The notes under the pieces were generated by a model that was not told the DNA's origin, made no database searches, and worked only from the letters and a program-made list of their open reading frames with translations. Made by a program: the position numbers and the translations under genes. Below, one piece after another: positions 11,021 to 23,345 of a stretch of 64,000 nucleotides of DNA; position 1 is the stretch's first letter; each line of letters starts with the position of its first letter. Origin of the DNA: Callaeas wilsoni (taxonomy: Eukaryota; Chordata; Aves; Passeriformes; Callaeidae); assembly GCA_013398955.1 (NCBI GenBank), contig VWPU01003977.1, positions 1 through 64,000 on the forward strand, written 5' to 3'.

Positions 11021-11770
11021 TATTATGATCCAAATATTAAAATTATTAGAGATGAGTCTGCCCATAATGAGGTTCAAATGAGACCATATGCTGAAGTCAA
11101 TGGCGTGGATTTTTATTTAACAGTAAATGTGAGGTAGAAGAAAGAAATAGGGAAAAGAAAGAGAAAGAATAAAAGTAGAAAGGTATATCCTCAGCATTCA
11201 TTGGATCCCATAACAAGGCTTGGCGTTGCAATTTCAATGTCTAGTAGTTGCTGTCTTGTTCTGTTGGGTTGGGTCAAAGCCCTGTCAAAGTCATGAAGGA
11301 AATCCACAGAACAGAGGGTTTGTGTTCAGGTGGGAATATCCAGGTACCTCCCCTGAGAGGTGAGGAGTTTCACACTGAATGAGGTAATGTTGTGTATCAC
11401 AGGACAGTTCAGAAATCTTTAACACCTTCTAAGGCCAGTTGCCCATTACATCAGTGCAGTTGAGTCCATCATGGCCCATCATGGCCCATCAGCAGAGTTG
11501 AAGACCTTCAGGCTGTGGGTGAATATCCCTGTACTTTCCTGGCAGCGGAGTTATCACAGCTGTGTTCGCTTGCCTAAGGACAAAGAGACAGTACTCCACT
11601 TCCATAGTTCTTTCCTCATCTTGCTCAACACTGAGCTTGTAGCCTGAGGTGGTGGGTGTGCTCTGCCCTCTGCATCCGGGTGATTACTTTGCACAACAGC
11701 AGCTTGACTCCTGATTGTTTTAGCCATCAGCATTCCAGGAAGTCTGCAAGCCATCTTCCCAAGACTAGGA
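11021..11770 (-). mobile_element. ERV LTR, ERVK-like, minus strand
   Basis: The sense (minus) 3' end closely parallels the 3' end of the LTR at 48702-49741. Both have TTTACT..TTAAATAAA, then ..CCAC..CATTGACTT, a CATATGGTCTCATTTG-type block, and TAATAAT..TTGGAT. AATAAA lies at 11117-11112. A pyrimidine-rich tract (sense) at 11132-11176 precedes it, as in the other copy. The low-coordinate edge near 11021 is set by that alignment. The high-coordinate (5') edge is uncertain; 11770 marks where GC-richer sequence ends, and U3 may extend further. The ERVK label is an impression from family resemblance, not proven. Confidence 0.6.
11112..11117 (-). terminator. LTR poly(A) signal AATAAA
   Basis: AATAAA on the minus strand, about 90 bases from the inferred 3' edge of the LTR at 11021. 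Confidence 0.5.
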
Positions 11771-12659
11771 GGTATGTGGTGAAAGTCTTTGTGTAAGGGA
11801 CAGGATATTTCTCTTATTTCTGTATGAATTCATGAGCTCTTGAAGACAAGAGATATTTTTCATGAGCTTAGACTATATATTTTTACACTAAACAAGAGAA
11901 CTTCATGACTTCCTTCATCTGGGAGAATGTCCAAATTAAAATGACTAGCAGTGACGTTCCTCTAACCTTGTTAGATGTTCTTTATTTTCTGGTCAGTCTG
12001 TCCTTCCTGTTGGATATTTTTGGTCCTTCCTCCATGTCTGCCCTATAGCTCCCCAACAGCACCACATTATCTTCAGGGAGGGAATGAATTTTTCTGGACA
12101 TGGCCAAAAGCTTTTGCAAAGTGTGAATAAAAGCTTGCTTTTTATGAGTTTTTCTGTATTAAAAGGATTTACAGAGTTGTTACAAAAAATGCTACTGTTT
12201 TATCCTCTTGAAAAGTGATTCCCTTGTCTGCAATGAAGATACCCTTTATTTACACTGGTGGATATCAACTGTCCTGTTCTCAGTGTAGAAGTCAGCATTC
12301 AAAAGCATACAAATCTTATTCCTGACTCATTACACTGAGACATCACATTAAGTGTTATGGCAAAATGCCTATTCAGATATTTCGATACCTACATTTCCTG
12401 CATAATTTCAGCTGAGTATTGTATACTTCCTTATTTTCTCTCTTGGAGTTTCTCTGATGAGGCCTGGCATGCTTTCAAGGGAGATGGTTAGGGCGTAAGA
12501 TTGTGATTTGCCTGCATAATGTTTGTAGGACCATGAACAGGTCCAGAAGATTCCTAAAAGATTCCTAAACACCTGGATGATAAGCTCATGGTACAGGTAC
12601 AAAAGGGACCAACTAGGAAAGATGTCCTCCTTAATTTGTTGCTTTGATTCAATTTTTTA
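11771..12659. other. Unannotated DNA between LTR and CR1
   Basis: AT-rich, possibly including the unrecognised 5' part of the minus-strand LTR that ends at 11021. It contains a short tandem AGATTCCTAA pair near 12549. No exon seen. Confidence 0.4.
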
Positions 12660-13690
12660 ACAGAGAGGGTCTTGTGGCTGAAGTGGTTATTGGTGGCCAT
12701 CCTGACCACAGACATCATGAAGCAATCATGTTTAAATCTGGTGGCACCAGGAAAAGTGCCAGAAAAACTTCAACTCTGGATATGAGGAGAGCAGACTTAA
12801 GTAACTTAAGTTACTCAGGGAACTACTTAATGATGTCCTCTGGGAAAATGCTTTTGAAGGTGCTGGGATCCATCAGTGCTGGTTACTTTTTAAGCTTCAC
12901 TTCCTAAGAGCACAGGAGCAGGAAATTTCAAAATGTCAGAAGTAAAGCAGAAAAGTTAGAAAGCTGGCTTGGATGAGCAGGCATCTTCTTCTGGAGCCAA
13001 GGCAAGAAAATAAAATGTATGGCCAGTGGAAGCAAGGTCAGGTGACATGGGAAGAATACAGAGATGCTGCTTGCCACTGTAGGGAGAAACTTCATGCAGT
13101 CAAAGCTCAACTGGTATTGAAGTTAGCCAGTTCCGTAGGAGACAAAAGAAAGTGCTTTTTAAAAATAAGTCAATAACAAAAGGCAGTTCAGTAATAATTT
13201 TGTCCTGTTTGAGGAGGATGAAGATGGGTGACCTCACAAACAGGGACAAGGCAGAGATATTTACTACTTTCTTTGCTTCAGTCCTCAAAGCTAAAGATGG
13301 GCTGTGGGAGTCTCTGTGCACTGAGCTGGAGGATATAAGGGTATGAGAGATATGTCCTGAACTGAGGCTGTGAAAATGATAAACATCCAGTTACTCCTGA
13401 ACTTGTGTGGGATTTGCCACTCCAGATGGCTGGTGACTGGTCACTTGGGGCTCCCCAGGGCTCCATCCTAGCACCAGTTCTCTTTTCACATCTTCATGGA
13501 CAATTTGGATATAGGACTCAAAGTATATGGAGTAAATTTGCTGAGGACAATAACTTGGGAGGAGCTGTCCACTCCTTCAAAGGCAAAGAGGCCCTGCAGA
13601 GAGACTTCAACAAATTAGAGGCCTGGACAATCACCAACCATATAAAGTTTAATAAAGACAAGTACTGGATACTGCACCTGGGATAAGGCA
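12660..13690 (+). pseudogene. CR1 ORF2 remnant in copy 2
   Basis: Open blocks at 12660-12904, 12973-13176, 13152-13346 and 13405-13686 lie in different frames. They cover linker and partial reverse transcriptase. The catalytic box reads FAED (13537-13548) instead of F-x-D-D, so one catalytic aspartate is replaced. The RT segment before GAPQGSILAPVLF is deleted. LHLG near 13672-13683 is the last recognisable piece before the LTR. Confidence 0.85.
12800..12815. repeat. 16-bp perfect palindrome in CR1 copy 2
   Basis: AGTAACTTAAGTTACT is self-complementary. It probably arose by local duplication of ACTTAAGT within the decayed CR1. Confidence 0.8.
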
Positions 13691-13701
13691 ACCATGGATG
13701 T

Positions 13702-14833
13702 TGTCTTGGTTTGAGAGACAGATGTCTGCTAAGGAAGGCAGGAGTTTTCCTCAGAATGGAAAATGTGAACCCCTTCCCTCTGAATTATTATAATTTTGAA
13801 AATAAGGGGCTCTCAGGCAAAGATACGAGAATAGGAATAAAAGTTCTTTACTAGTATATCCAATAAGGCAAAACCAACAACAACTCTGGCACGAACAACA
13901 ACCAGAACCAGAACCCAGTGACGCCTTCTCGGCCGCAGGCGCTTTCCCCTTTGGCGCAGTTCCGGTCACAGCCAGCAGGGGCGCTGGTGGCTCCCGGTGG
14001 GCAGGGCAGGTGCGATGGTTCCCCCGCGGCTGCAGGGGGCGCTGTGGGGCGAGCTCGGGGAGCACGCGGTGATGGCGGCGTGACCGAGAGGGGAAGGGAT
14101 GGGAGAGAGGCTCGCCTCACAAACCCCCAGGGACAGCCGAGCCCGGTGCCCCAGCAGGACTCTCGGAAGCGGCAAGCTGGGACGGCAGGAATGAGCAAAA
14201 ATCCCGGGGTGGTGCAGGAGATGTATCACACTCTGGAGCGGTAGTGGAAACTCTGGGACCTCTCAGCAGGCAGGAGGTGTGAGGCTACAGAATAGTGAAG
14301 GCTGGGAGCAGCGCCGAAGAAGCGGCGAGGCGGGGCAGAGGCAGCCCGCCTCCAAGCAGGGCAGGGAGAGACAGGTTCAGGATCTCAGGCACCCAGGCAG
14401 ATGCTAAAAAGTCCCTCTCTCAGTGAGGTGGGTGTTACTAAGATCTCTCTTCAGAGACTGCTCCTATGAGCAGAGGCTCACCCCACGGCAGAAAACTCAG
14501 GACCGGGCTGGACCACGGTGGCAGTCATGAATCCCCCTCTCCAAACAGCTCCGATCCTCCTCCTTCCCAAAGTTGAGAGAGAGACAGAGTGAGAGAGAGC
14601 TAGGAGCTGCTCCCAACCCTGCTTTTTCCCAGTCTCCAGTCTTGCAGTATCTCCCTCCTACATGGGAAACCTCAGGTAACCAGAGAGGGGCCAGCTGTAC
14701 CCCTCCCCTGAGCTGATAACTTCTTTTTTCTGTTAAGTGTCCAGTCATGATGGCTTCTTAGCAACACGTATGGGGAAAATTCCTTAAGAGGAAAAAACCC
14801 CAACAAAACAAAAGAACTCCTAAAACCTCTGCA
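13702..14833 (-). mobile_element. Solo ERVL-like LTR inserted in CR1, TSD GATGT
   Basis: The insert begins TGTCTTGGTTTGAG and ends CCTCTGCA, so it has TG...CA ends. It is flanked on both sides by GATGT (13697-13701 and 14834-14838), a 5-bp target duplication as used by ERVL elements. Both flanks are CR1 sequence that becomes continuous when the insert is removed. The minus strand is taken as sense: an AGTAAA-type poly(A) signal followed by a T-rich stretch then lies about 150 bases from the 3' end. A CpG-dense core occupies about 13918-14110. No internal retroviral region remains, so this is a solo LTR left by LTR-LTR recombination. Its sense 5' end matches 1-261. Confidence 0.88.
13918..14110. 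promoter_or_regulatory. CpG-dense core of the ERVL-like LTR
   Basis: More than fifteen CpG dinucleotides occur here, against a nearly CpG-free background elsewhere in the window. Such cores lie around the transcription start in many LTRs. Retained CpGs suggest a fairly recent insertion or low methylation. Promoter activity is only inferred. Confidence 0.4.
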
Positions 14834-15539
14834 GATGTGTGTATACACTGGGGAATGAGAGGCTGGAGAGAAGGACTGTGGAGAAGGACCTGGTGGTTCT
14901 GGTCAATGGTGAGTTAAATATGAGTCAGCAGTGCCCTGGCAGCCAGGAGAGCCAAGCATGTCCTGGGGGGTGACAGGCCCAGCATCACTAGCCAGGCAAG
15001 GGAGGGCAGCCTCACCTCGAGTGCTGGGGGCAGTTTTGGTCACCACAATATAAAACAAACATTAAGCTGTTATCATCTAAACAAGAATGGTGAAGGGTCT
15101 GGAGGGGAAGCCATATGAGAAGCAGCTGAGATCACTTGGTTTGTCCAACCTGGAGAAGAGGGGACTGAGGAGAGTCCTCATCACAGTCTTAAACTTCCTC
15201 CTGTAGGGAAGTGGAGTGGCAGGGATCAATCCCTTCTCTCAGGTGACCAGTGATAAGTCTTGAGGGAATGGCATGAAGCTGTGTCGAGGGCATTTTGCTG
15301 GATATTAGAAAAAGGTTCTTTACCGAGAGCATGGTTGAGCTCTGAACAGGCTCCCCAGAGAACTGGTCACAGCAGCACCAAGCCTGCCAGAGTTCAGAAA
15401 CCTTTGGGCAGCACTCTCAGGCACATGGTGTGATTTTTGGGGTTGTCATGTTCTGGGCCAGGATTTGGACTTTGATGATTCTTGTGAGTCCTTTTCAAAT
15501 CTGGATGTTTTATGACACTAAGATTCTGTGATTCTTTGA

Positions 15540-18500
15540 CTTTTTTTTTTTTAATACCAAAATATAGCTGTCTTACAAACGAGAAGTACTTAGGTAAACG
15601 TTGAAACAGATCACCTTCATTTCTCCCTTTGGGTCAGATGTACCTCCTTCTCCTCACAGGAGTTATTTAGCGCAGAAAACAAAAATTCAAAAACCTCAAG
15701 TGTCCAGTATGAATCTTATCTAATCCTTAACCAGTGGCATTGCTTCTGTGTTCTGTAATAAATCAATGCTACATTGTGACTTGACTGAAATGCACTGTAT
15801 TTTTCTGTCATGTCCATTATAAATTATATATATAACTTGAAGTTAGATACCAATCAGAGATCATAGGGTTACTGTACTGCCACTCTTAAGTCACATTAGT
15901 AAATCCTATGGTGGATATTTCTGTTAAAACTTTCTGTTGGTCTGTGTCCATCAGCAGGGAAATATTGCTGAATTTTAAATGGATACAAACGCCGCGGTTA
16001 TATAAGAGTCTTATGTTGTTAATTTGCTCCTGAGCAAATGTAATAAATTTTAGCCTTCAAATATATTATGTTTGCATTTCAATCTGTCTTCTTGTTAAGA
16101 AGGCATATTTTGTATGTGATTTTTTTCCTTATATTTTTAATGGGACGGATAACACCGTAAGTTCACCTGTTAGCCCTTGCTGGGGCATATAATATGATTG
16201 AGGGGTATAGGATTATGAAGATTATGTCAGGAAGGAAAGAGAAATGCAGTGTACATCACCTGTACAACAAACTAGCAACAGAATCTGGAATTAGTGTTCT
16301 CACCGTGGAATTACTGTACAATTTCATACTGTAGGATACCTCAACATAATTTTTATGGGTTAGATTCTGGCTGCCTCTGGTCCCCAGCAGCACAAAAGAG
16401 GTAAATACTATTTCTAGGAAAAACATCTACTAATTGATTTAAACCTCTGCTGGATGTTGTTTCTTTCAATTGATATTTACAGAAAGTCTTGTGTAGGAGC
16501 TAAACAATAATAAAAAAAGCAACTTCTTTTAGTACTTCTAGGAGGAGAAACATTGTAAACTCAAATTTAATTTAACAGTTAAGGAACAGTTAAGGAGACC
16601 TAATATCTAGTTTCTTATCTTCCAGCACCACCAATATGGGCTGCATTTAACTCTGTGCAAGGGTACACTACAAAGCCTTAACAAGCACTTTTTTTAAAGG
16701 AATTTGCATGTATCTTACATGTAGCTGGCAAGAGTTATTTCTGTCACTTTATATAGCAGACTTGTTTAGATGGATAACAAGCCAAGTAATTTCAGTGCCC
16801 AGGGCAAATCCTCATATGTCCCTCATCTTGCAACACACAAAACCTATACTGAATTATATAGCTAAGGACTTACACAGCTTCTGCTAAAGCCTGCCATAGA
16901 TTTCTGTGTCTTTGGACTTTGAACATACTGCATAAAACAGTGATTACTTCTGCCAGTCCTTTAGGTTTTGCGGTAGACGTTCAAAAAGGAAATAATTAAT
17001 TCTTCCTAAACTTGTTCAAAACCCTTCGTTTGCATTTTCATTTGTGCAACTTATGGTAAGCTCATCACTGTTAAACAATAGAGAAAACTGAATGATATTT
17101 AAAACTACTCAGAGAAAAGGTTTTTTTCATTCAAAAAGACATGTTCCTGATCAACATAGCATTTTCAACCAGTGCAAAGGAAAAACAATTTATTGGGCAG
17201 ATCTTTGTGGAAAATAAATACAGGCAAAAATTCTACCTAAAACCTAATTACCTGTTACCACTGTAAGCCTTGGAGGAAGATGCACTTAGATGTATCTTTT
17301 AGTGGAAATTTTGATTCAAAAAGAGAAAACACTTTACCCGGTGAAACTCCAACTTCTGTCACTATTGCTAGTGACTGATTTCTTAGTCACAAATTATTTG
17401 TTTCAGAATGGCTACAGGGTTTAAACTAATACAGATATTCTTAGAAGTCCCTTTACAATGCAACTTTATGCAGATCAAAAAAAATTCCCTTATTTTGTCC
17501 AGGTAAATTACAGAAAACAGGCATAGTATAACTATGCTGTGCCATACAACCAATAGCACATGACACTAAGAGTAGATGGTGACATGGTGTTTTCTGCTAC
17601 TCTTTCTCTGTAGGAGTTCTGACATCTTTTCATGTCTTTGTCTTCCAGTAGGATTTACTGTGTCACTGGGATTATTTTTTCTTTCCTTCCTTTTTTCTGC
17701 AGTTTGACCCAAGGCTTGAGCTCCAGATGTTTTATTATTTTCATCTCAGATTGCTGGCACTTGCTTTCTGCCCACAGTTGTAAAGCTGTGCATTTCTGGC
17801 TTCTTGGTTCCCTGTTTGGAGGCTGGATTATCATTTGCTTGGCAGGGGTGGCTGTAAGCATGTGGGATGGGTGCTGCTGCATGGGGATCTGCAGTTTTGG
17901 AAGCTGTTTGTCAGTAGTGCTTGGCAGCCCTTTCTGGCTTCAGTAATGTGCTAGGACCCCACAGGCATCTTTAAAGATGAAATGAAAGAGCTTAACAGTT
18001 GTCCTAATTGCCAAATCCTGATTGCATTCCAGGTCACACTGCTTTGCTTCTTCGTTCCTTCAGTGGAGACTAGAATGGTGGGTACCCAGCTATCCCTAAC
18101 TAAACCCTTTCTCTTTCTCCTTTGGAGTCACCCAGCTGTCACGTCCCATTATCCCTACATTTTCTGTGTGGTTACAGAGGTAACCACAGAGGTCAGCACA
18201 CCTGACACTGCAAAGTGTTGCAGGGCCATGGACACTGTAAAGCTACTGAGCTGCTGACTGGCACTATACTGTGCTTCTAATAAGACACAGCAATTGGAAC
18301 TTGTGTCCAAGAGGCCTCTGCCTCCTGTACAGGTTACCAGAACCATCAGAAGTCACTTACATTGGAAAGCAGGAACGGTAGAAAAGCAAGAATTCATTCT
18401 CCAACAGAAGACACCAGTATTTTTATTAACACTGTTGCCTGTAAAGGCAAAGAAAATTGGAGTGAAAGGAATTGCTGTCATTTTCCCAAATATGTAGAAT

Positions 18501-20611
18501 GAGTGCATTAAATAAACCACATTGTTACAGCTGGCAATCATTAGCACTGGCAACACAGGCTTGTCTTGACAAAATTATAGTAGTAGTAAACAATATCTTG
18601 CCTTAAATAGAAATCTTCTGCTTTTGAAACTTGCTGCTTTTACTTACAGAGGAAGTTAGACTTTGCTAGTTTGTTATTGGACACAAAGTCTTTTGTTGTG
18701 TGCTACTAGGATTTGCTGGGATTTTTTTTTTCAACATTTCCTCCTCTAAAATATAATTCATTTAAATAATAAAAACAAAGCATTTTTCTGAGGACATACT
18801 TGTTGCTACAAAAATGAGACTGTGATTCTAAAAAAAGTAAAAGTGATAACATTTCAAAAATAATCACTTTGATTTCATAATCTATTAATTAGCTGGCATT
18901 ACCTACTACATTTAAATATTTGAAATACAATGTCTTTGATGATGGAGATTCATGGTAAGTTCAGGGTTTTTCAGTTCTGGAGAGATGAATCCTGCCAACT
19001 CAAACAAAGGGACTGGTATGTGGTTGGAGCTGCTCTTGCTATACAGAAAGCAGCATCACCGGGGAAACAGTGGGTGGGAGTGGGGTTGACTTGTGGTACA
19101 TGGCACCTCCAGCTGCTCTCCCAGTAGCAGCAGCAGTCAAACTGACTTCTAGTGCTTAGGAGAGCCAAAGTAAGCAGGAGGCCATACTTCTTGTACTGTC
19201 CATGCCCACTACCTGCAGCTTCAGGAAACAGATTTTATGCCCTTGCACTGATTAAATGATATATTGTCATTTCTCTTTTTCAGTGGCTAGCTAAAGAAAT
19301 AGTCATGGTCAGTGGATGCTAACATCTCCATTTCAGAGAAATACGTAAATCCTTTTCCAGATAAATTCTAAGCATTCTTCTAAAGAAGAACATATTTATA
19401 GAAGAAAGGTGAGAAGGACTATCTAGATCTTTCATTATATATGAACTTATATGTAATATTCAGTTCAATCTCTTGGTTTTAGGTTCTGTTGGTTTTTTTT
19501 AGGATCCAGTGTTTAAACTTTGGTAGTCATATATAATTTTTATTAGTTAGTAGCCTCTGGACAAACTAAGAACAAACAATGGCTACTGAGGAGTCATTCT
19601 CTGAGCTCTTTCTTCATATTTTTCACTTCCATAATTATGAGGAATATAGCTACCTCAACTTGTTTCTGTTAATAGGCAACAGAATTTAATTCAGCATAGA
19701 CCTGGAAAGTATTTTCTGGTTTACCCACTTATTGTTGTCACCAGAGAGTGTAGGCTGGAATTTTCAGCAGGGACCACCTGAGACCCACTTCTCCATGGCA
19801 TTCTAAAGTCTACACGCTTGACATGAAAAAGGGAAAGAACTTCTAGCAGAGAGTCTGAGAACTGTTGCAACCTGACACAAGTCCTTACTGATGAGCCAAG
19901 ACCACCTGAATTTGATAATTCCTTTTTTTTGGATAGATATGTTCCCAGAAACTACCGGGGTGAAAATTGAATGTTTTGTTTCTGATTTCCAGAGCTGGGT
20001 TATTTGGTTGGAGGTTTTCATTTGTTTGTTTGCTTTCTTGTGTTTCTATATTTTGCTTTTTAAAAACAGCTACTTTCATTCTTTGTCTATAGCTGCATTG
20101 TCAGTTAGGATTCCCTCTGTGAATTTTTTTTCTTATTTCTCTAAATCCTAACTAAAAAGTAACTAGAAATAATAATTAAGTATATTTAAATCTTAATATG
20201 ATTCAAAAAACATGATCGTGGATGGTACCTTTTCGATCCTATAGCAGAGGACTTTCTGAAATGTTGCAACATTCTGAATAAAGAATCAAGACAAAAAAAC
20301 ATAAACCAAAAAACTGACACCCTTGCATTTAAACAATACCTTAGTGGAGGAATATTTATCTTTACTTTTGGAAGTAACTAAGAAAATGAATCACTCTTAG
20401 CTCCCAGTGATGAGGACCTATTACAGGACACAACTGGTGCTGCTGATTTATACAGGTTCATAGTATTACTCCAGAACCTTTACCACTGACATTTTCTCCA
20501 TGGACCCTAGTGTGGGAAAGATTGTTCCAGCTGATATAGCCTTTTAAATTGCCATATCAAAAGTATATCTTGAAATGAAGAGACCAGCATATTTTTTAAG
20601 TCTCAAGTGTT
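15540..20611. other. Unannotated AT-rich DNA
   Basis: About 5 kb with no recognised transposon. It begins with a T-run right after the CR1 tail. Contents are a 9-bp-arm hairpin at 18167-18188, T-runs near 18722 and 19490, and a hydrophobic 104-codon frame (17632-17946) that I judge to be chance. Confidence 0.5.
18167..18188. repeat. Hairpin with 9-bp perfect arms
   Basis: TGTGGTTAC and GTAACCACA flank the 4-base loop AGAG. No transposon context was recognised. Confidence 0.7.
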
Positions 20612-21521
20612 AATATGTTTATCAACAACCTGGATGAAGGGATAGAATGTACCCTCAGCAAGTTTGCTGACAATACGAAACTGGAGGGAGTGGCTGATAC
20701 ACCCGAAGGCTGTGCTGACATTCAGCAGGACCTTCACAGGCTGCAGATTTGGGTGGAGAGAATCCCAGTGAGGTTAAACAAGGGCAAGTGTAGAGTGTTG
20801 CACGTGGGTAGGAATAACCCCAAGTACCAGCACAGGTCAGGGCTGACCTACTGGAGAGCAGCTCTGCCTAGAAGACCAGAGAGTCTTCATGGACAACAAG
20901 TTGATATGAACCAGCAGTGTGCTCTTATGGCCAGGATGGCCGATGGTATCTTGGGGTGAATCAGGAAGAGTGTGGCCAGCAGGTCGAGGGAGGTGATCCT
21001 CTCCTTCTACTTGGCCCTAGTGAGGCCACATCTGGACTACTGTGTTCAGTTCTGGGCTCCTCAGTGCAAGGAAGACAAGTAACTACTGAAGAGGGTCCAG
21101 TGGAGGCCATGAAGATGGTGAAGGGTCTGGAGCATCTCTCTTTTGAGAAGAGACTGTGGGAGCTGGGCCTATTTAGTCTGAAGAAGAGAAAACTGAGAGT
21201 GGACCTCATTAACATATATAAATATCTCCAAGGTAGATGTCAGGACTCTTTTCAGTGGTGTCCAGTGAGTGACAAGACAAAGAGCAAAGGCCATAAACTA
21301 AAACACAAGAAGTTGCACCTCAACATGAGGAAGAACTGCTTTATATCGAGGGTGGTAGAGCACTGGTACAGGTCATGGAGTCTCCCTCTCTAGAGACATT
21401 CAAAACCCACCTGGATGGGTTCCTGTGTAACCTGCTCTACATGACTCTGTCTTGGCAGGGGTGTTGGAGTAGATGAGTTCTAGAGGTCCCTTCTAGCCCT
21501 AACAATTCCATGATTCTGTGA
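20612..21521 (+). mobile_element. CR1 LINE copy 3, 5'-truncated
   Basis: Starts abruptly inside the reverse transcriptase at the segment FINNLDEGIECTLSKFADN and continues to a CR1 3' end with GAGGTCCCTTCTAGCCCTAAC and CCATGATTCTGTGA at 21521. The 5' truncation is typical for target-primed reverse transcription. The tail differs from copies 2 and 4, which carry CAACTCAG-like ends, so it belongs to another CR1 subfamily. Confidence 0.9.
20615..21393 (+). pseudogene. CR1 reverse transcriptase C-terminal half, frameshifted
   Basis: The first frame (20615-20959) carries the FADN box at 20663-20674, with the second catalytic aspartate changed to asparagine, then RLNKGKCRVLHVGRNNPKYQ. A second frame, open from 20917, resumes recognisable CR1 sequence around 21110 with KGLEHLSFEKRLWELGLFSL and KLRVDLINIYKYLQG. 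At least one frameshift therefore lies between about 20950 and 21110. The N-terminal half is missing through truncation. Confidence 0.85.
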
Positions 21522-23189
21522 AGTGTGCAGGTGAAGGACACATGCAATGAAACCTAAGAAACATTATTTTTCCATTTCCCCAGCAAATCATAAGAAATAT
21601 GAAAAGGAAGGAGAGAATGTCCAAGTAAAATACTTCCTGGTTACAGCTGGGTTTGGTTTTGTGTTTTTCTGGCATAAGTGGTTTGGAAACATATATCAAA
21701 ATTGCTTCTTACAGTCTAGCATATAGTATAGTCAAATTAAAAAAAATGTAGAGAAACAAACCAAACATGATATTTGGAGGCAAATGTGGAAGAGATGATT
21801 AGGAAGGATAATTAGGATAATTAAGAGGTAAATGTGCATTTTTTTCCCAAAAGGTTTGTTATCTGTTTAGGTCTGTACAGAATGGATTATACATTATATA
21901 TGTATAGGTACAACCTTCATATAATCTTATTAATATCTACTACCTACTTGTCATCACAAATGATATTGTTCTTCTCAGGAGCCATTCAAATTTAATTATG
22001 AGGTTCACAGACTTTACTATGGGATCGAAGAGGATGCCCATTTTTCAGATGATAAATAAGATTATGAGTCTGCTTCTTTTTCTATCCAAATAAATGCTAA
22101 GTCTAAGTATCAATATGCAGAAACCAGGCTTATGATCACATGGAGCATCCATGGCAACTGAGAAAGGAAGACCATTTCCTGACTGCTACTCCTGTGCTTT
22201 AACTACAAACCTCCTCTTTGCCTCAAATTGTTGTTCCCTCACTTGCACAGAAGGTTGCACAAAAACTTCACTAGGTCCATGACAAAAAGTTACATAGTTC
22301 TGCTTTCCTTCTGTTTTTGTTTATTTACTTAGCTGGTGAAATGGAACAAGATGATGATAAATGATCAAACAAGACTAAGACAGAGAAGCAGTAAAACTCC
22401 AAAAGTTCAGGCTATTCTACAGAGAAGCTGTTGAATGCTTGCAGCTAGACAAATTAATTGTTTCTGAGAGAACACTGATACACTGAACTTGGTGGGCTGT
22501 GAAATTTTAATGCATTTGATCCAGTGTGTTTATCAAAATGTACTCCAAAGCAATACATAAGTGAGGAATCACAACTCCTGCAGCTTTATGAGGTTTCTGG
22601 AGTGCCCTATGTAAGATTTTATTTATTCATCTCTTCATTGAGTTACTTCTTCATTTTTGAAGAAGCTTTTTGTTTCCGGTCTTGTGGATTCAAAGATGTT
22701 CATCGCCAGACACTTTATGATTCCAATCCACCTTCACAAAGAGAAAGCTCATTTTCATGATGAAGTTGTATTTTTCCCTAATGATACATTTTTGGAGTTG
22801 TGCTCTTGACTCTACATATTGCAGAGAATATGACTATAAGACTTGTCTTTTCTCTAAGCTAAATAAATCAGAGCAATTTCTCCAACACTTTCCCAGTGAA
22901 ATCTAAATCAAATCTATTTTGACTTGTTTAATGTGTCTAGGTTGACTAGGTCATATGTTTGCAACTCAGTATTCCCTTACTTCATGGTGCTGCTCAAAAG
23001 GTAACTCGGCTTTTCTGTGTAAAAATGGGAACTTGCTTACACTTGTTTTATATTAACCTAGTTTTATTACATTCGTCAAAGTCACTGTAGTTTTACCAAA
23101 AATGCTGAAAGCAAACGGAGCACTGAATTCAAATTACTTATTCAATAACTTATCTAGAGTCCCTTTTAAAAAGAAATCACATAGAAAGA
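21522..23189. other. Unannotated AT-rich DNA
   Basis: No repeat family or exon recognised; contains a small GGATAATTAG duplication near 21813. Confidence 0.5.
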
Positions 23190-23345
23190 GGAGAGGTGAT
23201 GGGTACAAATTACTCCTGGGGAGATTCTGATTGGACACAAAAGGAGAATTTATTTCACAGTGAGAACAATCAGCCATTTAGAATGATCTCTTGGGGGAAG
23301 TGCTGGATTCCCCAACAGTAGACAATTTTGTGCAGCAGTCAGATT
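23190..23345 (+). mobile_element. CR1 LINE fragment (3' part, C-type)
   Basis: The stretch GGTGATGGGTACAAATTACT, followed by CCTGGGGAGATTCTGATTGG and GAGAACAATCAGCCATT, then GTGCTGGATTCCCCAACA, follows the conserved 3' coding end of CR1 copies as I know it. Only about 155 bases remain, lacking the tail repeat. It is an old, isolated fragment in plus orientation. Confidence 0.7.

Larger units (their letters stand above)
12660..15539 (+). mobile_element. CR1 LINE copy 2, split by a solo LTR
   Basis: Plus-strand CR1 starting in the EN-RT linker and running to a CR1 3' tail (GATGATTCTTGTGAGTCC ... GATTCTGTGATTCTTTGA) near 15539. Linker hallmarks include GQVTWEEYRDAA at about 13035-13070. An LTR occupies 13702-14833. 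Removing it joins the two CR1 halves in the order seen in the uninterrupted copy at 28567-29549. A second defect is an internal deletion: between the linker (to about 13345) and the GAPQGSILAPVLF motif (about 13445-13485) the RT N-terminal motifs are missing. Copies 2 and 4 share long near-matching blocks and so belong to the same or sister subfamilies. Confidence 0.9.

Noticed and set aside
13851..14244. Several 87-115-codon frames on both strands
   Set aside because: These come from the CpG-rich core of the solo LTR, where stops are rare in all frames.
17632..17946. 104-codon hydrophobic frame
   Set aside because: Phe/Cys/Ser-rich composition follows T-rich DNA; no recognisable family, no promoter or splice evidence.
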